This document shows positions 9,017-17,834 of a DNA stretch of 64,000 nucleotides, in pieces. The notes under the pieces were generated by a model. It did not search any database. It was not told the origin of the DNA and saw only the letters and a program-made list of their open reading frames with translations. Origin of the DNA: Comamonadaceae bacterium UBA2121 (GTDB lineage Bacteria > Pseudomonadota > Gammaproteobacteria > Burkholderiales > Burkholderiaceae_C); NCBI GenBank assembly GCA_002331385.1, contig DCYB01000001.1:248001-312000 (forward strand), in the 5' to 3' direction. Position 1 is the first letter of the stretch, and each line of letters begins with the position of its first letter. The translations under genes and the position numbers were made by a program.

Positions 9017-9888
9017 CGCCGGTGCACCGCCACCACCCCCGCCAGAATGCAGCACATGCCCAGCAACGCCAATGCCGAGAGCGCATTGCCCAGCACCAGA
9101 AAATCCAGCGCTGCCGTCACCGCAGGCACCAGATAGAACAGACTGGTCACGTTCACCAGATTGCCGCGCTGAATCAACCGGTACAGCAACAACTGCGCGA
9201 ACACCGATGTCACCACCCCCAGAAACACCACCGGCAGCCAGAAGCCCGGCGTGTTCTCCCACCGCAGCGGCTGAACCTGCGTGAACAACAGACACACGCC
9301 GACCGTCACCGCAAACTGCAGCGGCAGCACGTCCATCGGCTCCTGCTGGATGCGCTTTTGCATGATCGCGCCCAGCGTGATGCACGCCAGCGCCGCCATG
9401 GCAAACCACAACCCCAACACGTCCAACCGGGTCTGCATCACACCCTGCCACACAACCATGGCCAATCCTGCCAGCGCCAGCAGCAGGCCGCAGAGCCGCA
9501 TCGCATTGAAGCGACGCTCCTGCAATAGCAGGGTGAGCACCGGCTGCACACCCAGCACAATCGCCAGCATCCCCGGTGTGATGCCGCGCGCCATGGACTC
9601 GAAATAACACACCGAGTAGCCCGCCACCATCACCAGCCCCGCCCAGACGATGCGCATGCGCGACCCCACCGGCGCACCCCAGCGCCCACGCCGCGCACAC
9701 ATCGCCAGCAACACCAACAACGCAATGCCATAGCGCGCCAGCAGCACGGCAGACGCCGACCCATGATCCAGCGCCGCCCGCGTGACAATCGCCGACCCAC
9801 CCCATAGCAGCACAAACGCCGCCATCGCCCCCAAACCCGACCACGCACCCACGCGCCGCGCGAGTACGCTTGAATTCAAATTCGACAT
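9013..9888 (-). CDS. DMT/EamA-family transporter
   Basis: A 291-aa membrane protein with ten hydrophobic segments arranged as two EamA repeats. The first contains LLWGGSAIVTRAAL and ARYGIALLVLL; the second begins near residue 150 and holds TLGAIMQKR. Such proteins export metabolites or amino acids across the inner membrane. It converges on the MFS gene, with the stop codons of the two genes overlapping. The substrate is not predictable. Confidence 0.85.
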   Translation of the reverse strand: MSNLNSSVLARRVGAWSGLGAMAAFVLLWGGSAIVTRAALDHGSASAVLLARYGIALLVLLAMCARRGRWGAPVGSRMRIVWAGLVMVAGYSVCYFESMARGITPGMLAIVLGVQPVLTLLLQERRFNAMRLCGLLLALAGLAMVVWQGVMQTRLDVLGLWFAMAALACITLGAIMQKRIQQEPMDVLPLQFAVTVGVCLLFTQVQPLRWENTPGFWLPVVFLGVVTSVFAQLLLYRLIQRGNLVNVTSLFYLVPAVTAALDFLVLGNALSALALLGMCCILAGVVAVHRR

Positions 9889-10277
9889 GACAAATTCACC
9901 TGCAATCCAAGTTCAGACAGGCCACGCCCATGCGCATTGCATAGCATTGCTTGCATAGCGCAATCAGACCAAGAAGAACGTCCTCAGAACGCGACCAGAA
10001 AAGACAATCCGCTCAACCCGCTCCAACAGGCGGCGGATTGGCAGCCACCGCCCACGGCGGCGGAGCGCAAGAGATCACAGGTGGAGGTGGCGCACAGCGC
10101 TGCAAGGCACTGGCAAACCTGGACACGTCAATGCGCACAGCCCCAATAGAGCTGTCGATTGAAACTTCGCAAAAGGTGGAAGTGCGTGCCATGGGCGTAG
10201 TGTAGTGCAGAGGATAAGAGATGGGGTGGTGGGAACCCGGGGTGAAGGGTAAGCAGGAAGGGTGTGGATTGGTCGCG
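9889..10277. other. Intergenic stretch without a supported gene
   Basis: This region lies between the DMT transporter start and the readthrough end of the IS remnant. Short open frames exist on both strands but none has a credible ribosome site or protein-like composition. I see no tRNA or recognised repeat. Confidence 0.5.
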
Positions 10278-10781
10278 TCAGTGGATAGGCGAATGTCGCT
10301 TGTGCAGCGAATGGAGTCGGTCGCCGCCTCGGGCGAACTCGCGGTAAGCGCCATGAAGCGGACCTTCGGTTTGGCAGGCTGAATCGCCCCGGATTCCCCA
10401 GACACTTTTGAGCCGTTGGAAATGGCGTCTTTCGAACTCTATCGGAGATACATCTCCGGCAGTTCCGTGCCGCCTCTTCGGGTTGTAGAACTTCTCGATG
10501 TAGTTGAAGACATCGGCGCGGGCTTTATCGCGTGTTAGGTAAACCTGGCTGCGAATACGCTCGCGTTTGAGCAACTGGAAGTAGCTTTCGGCAACTGCGT
10601 TGTCGTGACATTTACCACGACGGCTCCTGCATCCAGTCCGCAGGTCTTCCCATAACACCCCCAGGGTCGAAGGTGTTACGACGAGCGGTTGAATCCACCC
10701 ATCGGCAACCGCGTGACCACGTTCCGTGATCTGCCTGACGGCTTCGGTCTTGAATTCTTCGGGATATCTCTGCTTACTCAT
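10278..10781 (-). pseudogene. IS3-family transposase, internally deleted OrfA::OrfB chimera
   Basis: The first about 25 residues (KQRYPEEFKTEAVRQITERG) are the start of an IS3 OrfA helix-turn-helix protein. The frame then passes directly into the last third of OrfB: RRGKCHDNAVAESYFQLLKRE holds the final acidic residue region of the DDE core, followed by FNYIEKFYNPKRRHG. The leucine zipper, frameshift window and first two catalytic Asp residues are missing, so it cannot be active. The frame reads out through the element end at 10380 into flanking DNA. Confidence 0.85.
10380..10414 (-). repeat. Terminal inverted repeat of IS3-type element (3' end)
   Basis: It starts TGAATCGCCCCGGATT and pairs with 10810-10844. 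The same end, with two differences, recurs alone at 54232-54266. Confidence 0.85.
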
Positions 10782-10809
10782 GACACCTCCTGTTAGGCCT
10801 CAAGTTTGA

Positions 10810-10844
10810 GGCTCAGAAGTGTCTAGAAAACCCGGGGCGATTCA
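10810..10844 (-). repeat. Terminal inverted repeat of IS3-type element (5' end)
   Basis: The reverse complement starts TGAATCGCCCCGGGTT and pairs with 10380-10414. A further partial copy of a related end (AACCCGGGGCAATTCA) follows at about 10873-10890, implying a second insertion or a tandem end duplication. Confidence 0.8.
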
Positions 10845-10926
10845 GCCTGACTTAAACCAAATAGCCTCCTCGAAACCCGGGGCAATTCAATCCCTGCCAG
10901 TGTTCAAAGGCTCTTTCTCCGAACTT

Positions 10927-11721
10927 CTAACGCAGGACGCTAGGCTCCAATGATTGCTGTGCAGACTTCTTTTTGTCGAAAAATGCATTCATGTGATGCT
11001 GTGGCTCGCCCGTCTTGAAGGCCTCACCGAACTCGGCAATGCTGTCGTCTACCGCAGCATCGAGGGTCATGCGCTCCCAGCGACGCAAGAGGCGTTTTTG
11101 CTGGCGAAGCACGACGGGCCCGATTTCAGCCAAGCCTGCCGCCACCTGCATGATGCGCTCATCTAACTGGCTTTGCGGTACGCATTCGTTGATCAGCCCC
11201 CAATCGCGCGCCTGTGTGGCGGGGATGTTCTCGCCTGTCAGCAACAGCCAGGCCGCACGGGTGGTTCCGATTTGCGAGGGCATCATCGCTGCGTGGATCA
11301 CGGACGGAATTCCGACCTTCACCTCAGGCATACCGACCACCGCGTTGTCTGCGGCAATACGCAAGTCGCCTGCCATCGCCAGCTCAAGCCCCCCGCCCAG
11401 TGTGTGCCCTTCAAGCCGAACGATCACGGGGACTGGAAAGTGGCGTACCGCATTGCACAAGTCGCGCAGCGCGCCAATGAATGCCCGGCCCGTGCCTGCG
11501 TTCAGTATCGACAGCTCTTTGATGTCCGCCCCCGCAATAAATGCACGCGAGCCCGATCCACGCAGCACGAGGCAGTGCAAATCCTGATTCTCGGACAGTT
11601 CGCTGAGTGTCTGGATCAGGCCCTTGATGACGGGTGTGCTCAGCACATTGAGCACGCCGGCGTCCGTGATCGTCAGCACGGCGGTGGTCGGGGTGGGATA
11701 AGTAATCTGTGAGTACAACAT
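10927..11721 (-). CDS. Enoyl-CoA hydratase/isomerase family protein
   Basis: A 264-aa crotonase-fold enzyme. The oxyanion-hole segments are seen as SRAFIAGADIKEL (about residues 57-69) and HTLGGGLELAMAGDLRIA (about 105-122), followed by GMPEVKVGIPS. Both catalytic-type acids of hydratases appear to be present (E in GGGLEL and in MPEVKVG). It is the last gene of the catabolic operon, 16 bases after the Bug receptor. A hydratase acting on an enoyl-CoA is likely, but crotonases also include isomerases and hydrolases. Confidence 0.87.
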   Translation of the reverse strand: MLYSQITYPTPTTAVLTITDAGVLNVLSTPVIKGLIQTLSELSENQDLHCLVLRGSGSRAFIAGADIKELSILNAGTGRAFIGALRDLCNAVRHFPVPVIVRLEGHTLGGGLELAMAGDLRIAADNAVVGMPEVKVGIPSVIHAAMMPSQIGTTRAAWLLLTGENIPATQARDWGLINECVPQSQLDERIMQVAAGLAEIGPVVLRQQKRLLRRWERMTLDAAVDDSIAEFGEAFKTGEPQHHMNAFFDKKKSAQQSLEPSVLR

Positions 11722-11737
11722 GCTAAATTCCGCTTGG

Positions 11738-12715
11738 TCAGAGTTTCTCGAAACGAATATCCTTGATGAGCTTGGCCCAGGCTTTGTTGGATCGCTCTAC
11801 AGTTTCACTGAACTGCGTAGGCGTCTGAAAGTCCACCACTGCGCCCTGCTGCTCGATGGTCTTTACCAGTTCCGGGTTTTGCAGCGCCTTCTTCGATGCC
11901 GCGCTGAGCTTGTCGAGGATGGCCGGGTCAAGACCTGCAGGCGCTCCCAGACCATACCAAGACATGTCGTTCATCGACTTGAGACCCACTTCCGCATAGG
12001 TGGGAACTTGGGGCAGATTAGCAAGGCGCTTCGGACTAGAGACCGCAAGCGCGCGCAATTGGTTGCCTGCAATCAGCCCCCCCGAAGAAGGCATGTTGTC
12101 GAAAACGACATCAATCTGACCTGCCATCAAGTCGTTAAGGGCTGGACCCAAACCCTTGTAGGGAACATGCGTGATCTGAGTCTTGGTGGAATCACCAAAT
12201 AACGCACCGCTCAAATGGCTCAATCCGCCATTACCAGAGAAACCATAGTTCAGTTTTCCAGGGCTCTTCCTGGCAGCCTCGATCACATCCTGTGCCGTCT
12301 TGTAGTTGGAATTCACGTTCACCACCATCACGCCCGGCACATTGGCGATATTGGTAATTGGCGTGAAATCCTTCACCGGATCGTAGGCTGGTTTGGCATA
12401 GACGTTCGGATTCACCGCATGTGAACTCTCCACCATCATCACCAGCGTAAAGCCATCTGCTGGCTGCTTTGATGCGAATTGCGAGCCCGTGCTGCCTCCT
12501 GCACCAGGTTTGTTCTCCACCACAATGGACTGACCGAGCGCCTCACCAAGATAGCGTGCCATGACGCGACCAATCACGTCGGTGGCTCCACCCACTGCAT
12601 AGGGAACGATAAGCCGTACGGGGCGATCCGGATACGATGCGACGCCCGCTGCATAAGCCACAGGAAACACGCTCATGCATAGCGTCAACGCAAACAGGGA
12701 TTTCAACGATTTCAT
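11738..12715 (-). CDS. Bug-family periplasmic solute receptor (TctC-like)
   Basis: A 325-aa extracytoplasmic binding protein of the tripartite tricarboxylate family. A signal peptide of about 20 residues (KSLKSLFALTLC then VAYA) is followed by YPDRPVRLIVPYAVGGATD, the hallmark that binds the carboxylate group. The later HVPYKG and FDNMPSS segments are also typical. I chose ATG 12715 because AGGAGA lies 6 bases upstream; a longer frame exists. No TctA/TctB membrane genes are nearby, as is usual for Bug proteins. The operon context suggests it senses or captures the pathway substrate. Confidence 0.9.
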   Translation of the reverse strand: MKSLKSLFALTLCMSVFPVAYAAGVASYPDRPVRLIVPYAVGGATDVIGRVMARYLGEALGQSIVVENKPGAGGSTGSQFASKQPADGFTLVMMVESSHAVNPNVYAKPAYDPVKDFTPITNIANVPGVMVVNVNSNYKTAQDVIEAARKSPGKLNYGFSGNGGLSHLSGALFGDSTKTQITHVPYKGLGPALNDLMAGQIDVVFDNMPSSGGLIAGNQLRALAVSSPKRLANLPQVPTYAEVGLKSMNDMSWYGLGAPAGLDPAILDKLSAASKKALQNPELVKTIEQQGAVVDFQTPTQFSETVERSNKAWAKLIKDIRFEKL

Positions 12716-12768
12716 TTCAGTCTCCTTTTTCAAATGTCTGGTCTTTTCTGGAAAGCGAGTGATAAGGT

Positions 12769-13926
12769 TCAACCTTTACTGTCAATGGACGAAGGCCCGA
12801 GCACCGGTGGTGGCGCCACTTGACTACGGCCCCCGGGGGGCACCATGGGGTTTCTGACCAACCTGATTTCACCCAATTGCGGATGCTCGACGGTCTGCAA
12901 CATCTGTCGATGCACCACCTGTGGATGCTGAAACACCTGCTCCAAACTATTGATGTTCCCCCAGGAAATCCCATTGGCATCGAGCGCACGGCCAAGTTCA
13001 TCGGCCTTCCAGCTTTTGAGTGCGGCGCGCAACAATGCCCGCAACTGCTTGATGTGCACAAGACGCCCGGCATTGGTTTCAAACAACGGATCACGGTGCC
13101 ACTGCGACTGCATCAACGCACAGAACGCCGCAAACTGCGTGTCATTGCCGATCGCCAGAATGATGTATCCATCTGCGCACTCGAACACCTCATAAGGCGC
13201 AAGGTTAGGATGCGTATTGCCGATGCGTTTCGGGCTCTCACCCGACACCAGATAGTTCGCTGCCTGGTTGGCATTCATTGCAACCGCAACGTCAAGAAGC
13301 GCTATGTCCAGATGCTGGCCGTGCCCTGTACGAGCGCGCTGTATCAGTGCCGCCAGAACCGCACTCGTTGCATACATGCCAGTCATCAGATCGACCACAG
13401 CCACTCCCGTGCGAAGCGGCCCGGCGCCCACTTCCCCATCGGCAATGCCGGTGTAGCTCATCAGGCCTCCCATCCCCTGAAAGATGTAGTCATAGCCGGG
13501 TTTGTGCGAATACGGGCCGCTTTGTCCGAAGCCAGTGACCGACAGGTAGATCAGCTTGGGGTTGATCTTTGCTAGTGTTTCATAGTCAAGCCCGTATTTT
13601 TCCAGCGTGCCAACCTTGTAGTTTTCGACCAGCACATCCGCATCCTCGATCTGACGCAGCAGCCAGGCACGCCCGGACTCCAGCGTAAAGTCGAGCGTGA
13701 CGGATTTCTTGCCCCGATTGCACGAAAGAAAGTAGGCGGCAACCCGTTCACCCTCCGGCGTCGATACGAACGGAGGCCCCCAGGCACGCGTGTCATCGCC
13801 CTGCACCGGCCGCTCCACTTTCAGAACATGTGCGCCCAGATCCGCCAGATTCTGGGTGCACCACGGCCCGGCAAGAATTCGAGAAAGGTCTACGACACGG
13901 ACCCCGTCCAGTGCATCAACAAGCAT
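12769..13926 (-). CDS. CaiB/BaiF-family (type III) CoA-transferase
   Basis: A 385-aa enzyme that moves CoA between carboxylic acids. The N-terminus LDGVRVVDLSRILAGPWC and the following LADLGAHVLKVERP are family hallmarks, and the catalytic aspartate region is seen as VDLMTGMYA after GPLRTGVAV. I use ATG 13926 because a GGAG lies 5 bases upstream and it removes 16 atypical residues. It follows the thioesterase on the same strand and precedes the Bug receptor by 53 bases. Activation of the pathway acid or recycling of CoA are both possible. Confidence 0.9.
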   Translation of the reverse strand: MLVDALDGVRVVDLSRILAGPWCTQNLADLGAHVLKVERPVQGDDTRAWGPPFVSTPEGERVAAYFLSCNRGKKSVTLDFTLESGRAWLLRQIEDADVLVENYKVGTLEKYGLDYETLAKINPKLIYLSVTGFGQSGPYSHKPGYDYIFQGMGGLMSYTGIADGEVGAGPLRTGVAVVDLMTGMYATSAVLAALIQRARTGHGQHLDIALLDVAVAMNANQAANYLVSGESPKRIGNTHPNLAPYEVFECADGYIILAIGNDTQFAAFCALMQSQWHRDPLFETNAGRLVHIKQLRALLRAALKSWKADELGRALDANGISWGNINSLEQVFQHPQVVHRQMLQTVEHPQLGEIRLVRNPMVPPGGRSQVAPPPVLGPSSIDSKG

Positions 13927-14071
13927 TGCGTCTCCAAGAAATACGACATCGTTTTGCGTATTCTTCGCGCTCACTCGCCAGGGGTCAATTGGCTAAATTT
14001 GCATCGAGGTTTCGTGAATTTTGGAGGCCTCCATCTGCATCCAAAATGCGGCATGACCGCAGGCACATCGC

Positions 14072-14503
14072 TCACGAGTTTCCGGCGGCTCCCACAGGGG
14101 AAAGGATGCCGGTGGCGCGAGCCAGCAACCGGTCTGGACTGCGCACAGAGCATTCCGCAAAACACATGCGCCTGCCCTTGCGGGTGATCTGCACGTCGAC
14201 CTCGACCCAATCACCTAATCGCGCGGGCGAAAGGTAATCGATACTCAGATGAGTCGTCACGATCGACCCGTTCAAGGCCTTCGCAACGTTGTAGCCGAGA
14301 GCGTTGTCAACCAGCGTGGCCACCAGGCCTCCATGCGCCACGCCATGCAGATTCAGGTGCTGCTCGTGCACGCGCAGCGCAATCGTCGTGGTGCCATCGT
14401 CGCACTCTCGTTTGTACAAGGGACCCAGCATCTGCACAAAATTGCTGGGCGAGCGGTGCTCTTCAAAGTCTGCCGGAACGTCGGCGGGGGCAATGTTGCT
14501 CAT
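14072..14503 (-). CDS. PaaI-family hotdog thioesterase
   Basis: A 143-aa hotdog domain. The central NLHGVAHGGLVATLVDNALG carries the HGG turn and the conserved Asp, followed by THLSIDYLSPARLGD, typical of PaaI-like hydroxyphenylacetyl-CoA or broad acyl-CoA thioesterases. It sits between the hydratase/dehydrogenase fusion and the CaiB-type gene. A likely role is release of stalled CoA intermediates. Confidence 0.87.
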   Translation of the reverse strand: MSNIAPADVPADFEEHRSPSNFVQMLGPLYKRECDDGTTTIALRVHEQHLNLHGVAHGGLVATLVDNALGYNVAKALNGSIVTTHLSIDYLSPARLGDWVEVDVQITRKGRRMCFAECSVRSPDRLLARATGILSPVGAAGNS

Positions 14504-14536
14504 GAACGATGATGAAGGTAATAGACGTCGCCGTGC

Positions 14537-16633
14537 TCAGACTGCCGCCCGGTGCTCGATCCAAGGCGCGGGTACCCAATGCTCGCCGTGCTGCGCATGT
14601 AGAGCACGGATCTTGTCCAGTACCTGCTTCCAACCCAGCGTTTGCGCATAGAACATTGGCCCCCCACGCCAGGCCGGGAAGCCGTAGCCGTTCACGTAGA
14701 TCACATCTACATCGGAGGCGCGCTGCGCAATGCCTTCGTCCACAATGCGCGCGCCTTCATTCACCAGCGCCAGCACGCAGCGTTCGACGATCTCCTCGTC
14801 AGTCACAACGCGCCGCTCGATGCCCGCCTCGCGCGCACATTGCTCGATCAGTTCCTGCACGAGCGGATCGGGAATTGGCGTGCGATTGCCAGCTTCGTAG
14901 CGGTAGTAGCCACCCGCAGTCTTTTGCCCGAAACGCCCCTGCTCGCAGATCCTGTCAGCCACCTTGGAGTAACGCAAATGCGCCGGGCGGGTAGGAGCAA
15001 GCCGCTTGCGAGTTGCCCAGTTGATATCCATTCCCGCCAAATCCGCCATCGCCAACGGCCCCATCGCAAAACCAAAGTTCTGCATGGCAGCGTCGATCTG
15101 CGGCACTGTCGCGCCCTCTTCCAGCAGAAAGCCCGCCTCACGCCAGTAACCTGTCAACATGCGGTTGCCCACAAAGCCTTCGCAGACGCCGACGAGTACC
15201 GGAATCTTGCCAATGCTCACCGCCATCTGCATGCACGCTGCGATGACAGCGTCCGACGAGTGATCGCCCCGCACCACCTCCAACAACTTCATCACGTTGG
15301 CCGGGCTGAAGAAGTGCAGGCCGATCACGTCCCAGGGCCGTGTGGTCACTGCGGCAATCTCGTTGACGTTCAGGCGAGACGTGTTAGTCGCCAGAATCGC
15401 GCCCGGCCTGCAGATACGGTCGAGTTGAGTGAACACATCCCGCTTGACGGCCATGTCCTCAAACACCGCCTCGATCACCAAATCGACATCGGCGAACGCA
15501 CTGACATCCAGCGTCGGATGAATGCGTTGCAAGCGACCCTGCAAGGTCTCCTGCGTCGCGCCACCGCGCGCTACAGATATCTGGTAATTACGCTCGATGA
15601 GCGCCATTCCTCGATCGAGCGCCGCCTGTTCTCGCTCGCACAACACAACGGGAATGCCTGCGTTGGCAAAGGCCATGGCAATGCCACCGCCCATGGTGCC
15701 CGCCCCCAGGATGCCAACGGAGCGCACAGACCGAGCCGCACCAGACGACCCGTCGGGCGTAAATTTGGCCGCTTCCTTCTCTGCGAAGAACATGTGGCGC
15801 AGCGCCTTGGAAGGCGTTCCTGCAACCAGCTCATCGAACAGTGCACGCTCCTTGTCAAGACCTTGCTCGAACGGAAGTTGCACTGCAGCTTGCACGCAAT
15901 CGAACGCCGTATGTTGCGCCAGCGCGTTGCGGGCTTTGGGATTCACAGCGCTTCGCAAAGCATCGAAATCTGGTAGGCTGTTGTCAGAAACCTTGGTGTC
16001 TTCCAGCACCGGCAATGGCTTCCCGGACTGCGCTTTGGCAAGCGCAAATGCGATGGCTGCCTGCACGCGATCGCCTTCAAACACCTCGTCCACCAGCCCG
16101 AGCGACAACGCATCTGCGGCGCCCACAGGTTTGCCGGAAGTGACGAGACGTACCGCGTCGTTCACGCCAATCAGGCGCGGCAGGCGCTGCGTGCCACCAC
16201 CACCAGGCACAAGCCCCAGGCTCACTTCGGGCAGGCCCAGCCTGGCCGCGCGCTCGGCGATGCGAAAGTGGCATGCCAACGCAATCTCCAGACCACCACC
16301 CAGCGCCACGCCATGGATACAGGCGACGACTGGTTTGGTGCTGCGCTCAATGTCACGGTTCACATCGCGCAGCATGGGGCGAGCAGTGGCCGCAGGTGTG
16401 TTGAATTGGCGAATATCGGCTCCGCCACAGAATACTTTGCCCGAACCCAGCAACGCGATGGCCTTGACCTCGGCGCTTGCAATGGCACGAGCCAGCGCCT
16501 CGGATACCCCACGTCGCACGCTGTCGCCAAGACCGTTGACAGGCGAGTTGTCGATAACGATCAGCGCTACCGCATCACGCTCGGCATAGCGGACTGTTTC
16601 TGAAATGAGTGTGCTTGCCTCGGGAATATTCAT
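14537..16633 (-). CDS. Bifunctional enoyl-CoA hydratase / 3-hydroxyacyl-CoA dehydrogenase
   Basis: A 698-aa fusion. The crotonase domain (1-200) has GGADIR, GGGLEIALACHF with Glu 116 and LPEVSLG with Glu 136. The NAD-binding 3-hydroxyacyl-CoA dehydrogenase domain starts at the GAGTMGGG loop (about 310-317), and LHFFSPANVMKLLEVV holds the active His. Two C-terminal dehydrogenase domains follow. This is FadB/FadJ-like order without an associated FadA. The start overlaps the previous acyl-CoA dehydrogenase stop by 4 bases. A separate paralogue is encoded at 31630-33732. Confidence 0.92.
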   Translation of the reverse strand: MNIPEASTLISETVRYAERDAVALIVIDNSPVNGLGDSVRRGVSEALARAIASAEVKAIALLGSGKVFCGGADIRQFNTPAATARPMLRDVNRDIERSTKPVVACIHGVALGGGLEIALACHFRIAERAARLGLPEVSLGLVPGGGGTQRLPRLIGVNDAVRLVTSGKPVGAADALSLGLVDEVFEGDRVQAAIAFALAKAQSGKPLPVLEDTKVSDNSLPDFDALRSAVNPKARNALAQHTAFDCVQAAVQLPFEQGLDKERALFDELVAGTPSKALRHMFFAEKEAAKFTPDGSSGAARSVRSVGILGAGTMGGGIAMAFANAGIPVVLCEREQAALDRGMALIERNYQISVARGGATQETLQGRLQRIHPTLDVSAFADVDLVIEAVFEDMAVKRDVFTQLDRICRPGAILATNTSRLNVNEIAAVTTRPWDVIGLHFFSPANVMKLLEVVRGDHSSDAVIAACMQMAVSIGKIPVLVGVCEGFVGNRMLTGYWREAGFLLEEGATVPQIDAAMQNFGFAMGPLAMADLAGMDINWATRKRLAPTRPAHLRYSKVADRICEQGRFGQKTAGGYYRYEAGNRTPIPDPLVQELIEQCAREAGIERRVVTDEEIVERCVLALVNEGARIVDEGIAQRASDVDVIYVNGYGFPAWRGGPMFYAQTLGWKQVLDKIRALHAQHGEHWVPAPWIEHRAAV

Positions 16634-17829
16634 GGTGTTGTCTCACATTCAACGGGTTGCGCCGCGTTTCTATTGGAAGGAGCTGTCGAAGGCAACCGGG
16701 CCCGGGTTAGTTGCACGAGTCGCTGCAGATGAAAGTGCTCGTCGCCCAGGGTATGCGAGATCACCAGCAGCCGCTTGACGAACTTGCCCAGTGCAAGTTC
16801 GTCGGTCATGCCGATGCCACCGTGCAGTTGAATAGCGCTCTGACTAATCTGGCGCGATGCCTGGCAGCACATGGCCTTAGCCGCAGAAACGGCCGCAGCG
16901 AACCCTTCCGATTCCGCGAGCATGCTTGCCCGCAAAGACAGCGAACGTGATTTTTCGAGCAGCACGTACATATCGACCAACCTGTGCTGAATGGCCTGAA
17001 AACTGCCAATGAACACGCCAAACTGCTTGCGTTCTTTGGCGTACTCCACCGTGGCATCGAGCACCGCAGACATTGCGCCCACCGCTTCTGCGCACAATGC
17101 CGCATTGGCACGCGCCGAGGAACGCTCAAGTAGTTGCCACGCCTGATGCTCTGCCCCCACCAGTTGCGTGCCGGAAACGCTCACGCCATCCAGCCATATC
17201 TCCGAACTGGACGAGCCATCGATATTGAAATAGTCCCGCGTTCGAATGCCCGTACTTTGCGGGCTCACGATGAATATCGAGAGCCCATCCTCATCCGTAG
17301 CCGATCCGCGCGTGCGCGCGACCACCAACCATGCTTGGGCTTGCGCAGCATTCGACACAAACACTTTGTGCCCGTCGATCACCCAGCCACCCGCCTTGCT
17401 GGTAGCGCGCGTGGCAATGTTGCGCGCGTTGTAGTCCGTCTGTGGTTCGCTTTGCGCAATCGCCAACTGCGCGGTACCCTCCAGCACATGCTGCAATAGC
17501 GCCGGTGCTTCGCCACTTGACGAACTGGCAAGTAGCGACGCACCTTGCACAATACTTGGCACGAACGGCTCGTTGACCAGATGGCGGCCGAACTGCTCCA
17601 TTACCGCGTGCACGCCAACGGGATCATCGGCAATGCCGCCGTGCTCCTCATTCACCGACAACGCCAGCAAACCGAAGTGGGCAAAGGCTGCCCAATGCGC
17701 AGATGCCGCGACCGGGTGTATCGCGTCAACCTCGACAATGCCGCTTTCCGGCAACGGATGCTCACGCTCCAGATAACGTGCGAGCGCATCCACCAGTTGG
17801 CGCTGATCTTCGTTCAGATATTCACTCAT
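16630..17829 (-). CDS. Acyl-CoA dehydrogenase family protein (second of a pair)
   Basis: A 399-aa flavoprotein with N-terminal helical, middle beta and C-terminal helical ACAD domains. IAQSEPQ and the KVFVSNA region represent the flavin/substrate strand, and the C-terminal QLHGGIGMTDE is the conserved end motif. The start ATG 17829 is 5 bases after the stop of the neighbouring ACAD, so the two are probably made together and may form a heteromeric enzyme, as known for actinobacterial steroid-type ACAD pairs. Sequence identity of this pair to those families was not tested. Confidence 0.88.
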   Translation of the reverse strand: MSEYLNEDQRQLVDALARYLEREHPLPESGIVEVDAIHPVAASAHWAAFAHFGLLALSVNEEHGGIADDPVGVHAVMEQFGRHLVNEPFVPSIVQGASLLASSSSGEAPALLQHVLEGTAQLAIAQSEPQTDYNARNIATRATSKAGGWVIDGHKVFVSNAAQAQAWLVVARTRGSATDEDGLSIFIVSPQSTGIRTRDYFNIDGSSSSEIWLDGVSVSGTQLVGAEHQAWQLLERSSARANAALCAEAVGAMSAVLDATVEYAKERKQFGVFIGSFQAIQHRLVDMYVLLEKSRSLSLRASMLAESEGFAAAVSAAKAMCCQASRQISQSAIQLHGGIGMTDELALGKFVKRLLVISHTLGDEHFHLQRLVQLTRARLPSTAPSNRNAAQPVECETTP

Positions 17830-17834
17830 GATGG

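Larger units (their letters stand above)
10380..10844 (-). mobile_element. Deletion derivative of an IS3-family insertion sequence (about 465 bp)
   Basis: The two ends are 35-bp inverted repeats (10380-10414 and 10810-10844), matching at about 29 of 35 positions and starting TGAATCGCCCCGG. IS3 elements of this kind are usually 1.2-1.6 kb, so about 0.8-1 kb has been lost while both ends were kept. That leaves a MITE-like structure that could still be moved by a full-length relative. No clear target duplication is seen; flanking bases continue the inverted symmetry (AGGC/GCCT). Confidence 0.8.

Noticed and set aside
8128..9528. Plus-strand open frame over two transporter genes
   Set aside because: It spans the end of one transporter and the antisense of the other, with shadow-like Arg/His composition.
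10013..10405. Minus-strand frame reading into the IS end
   Set aside because: Pro- and Ser-rich nonsense composition; only its first codons are in the IS end.
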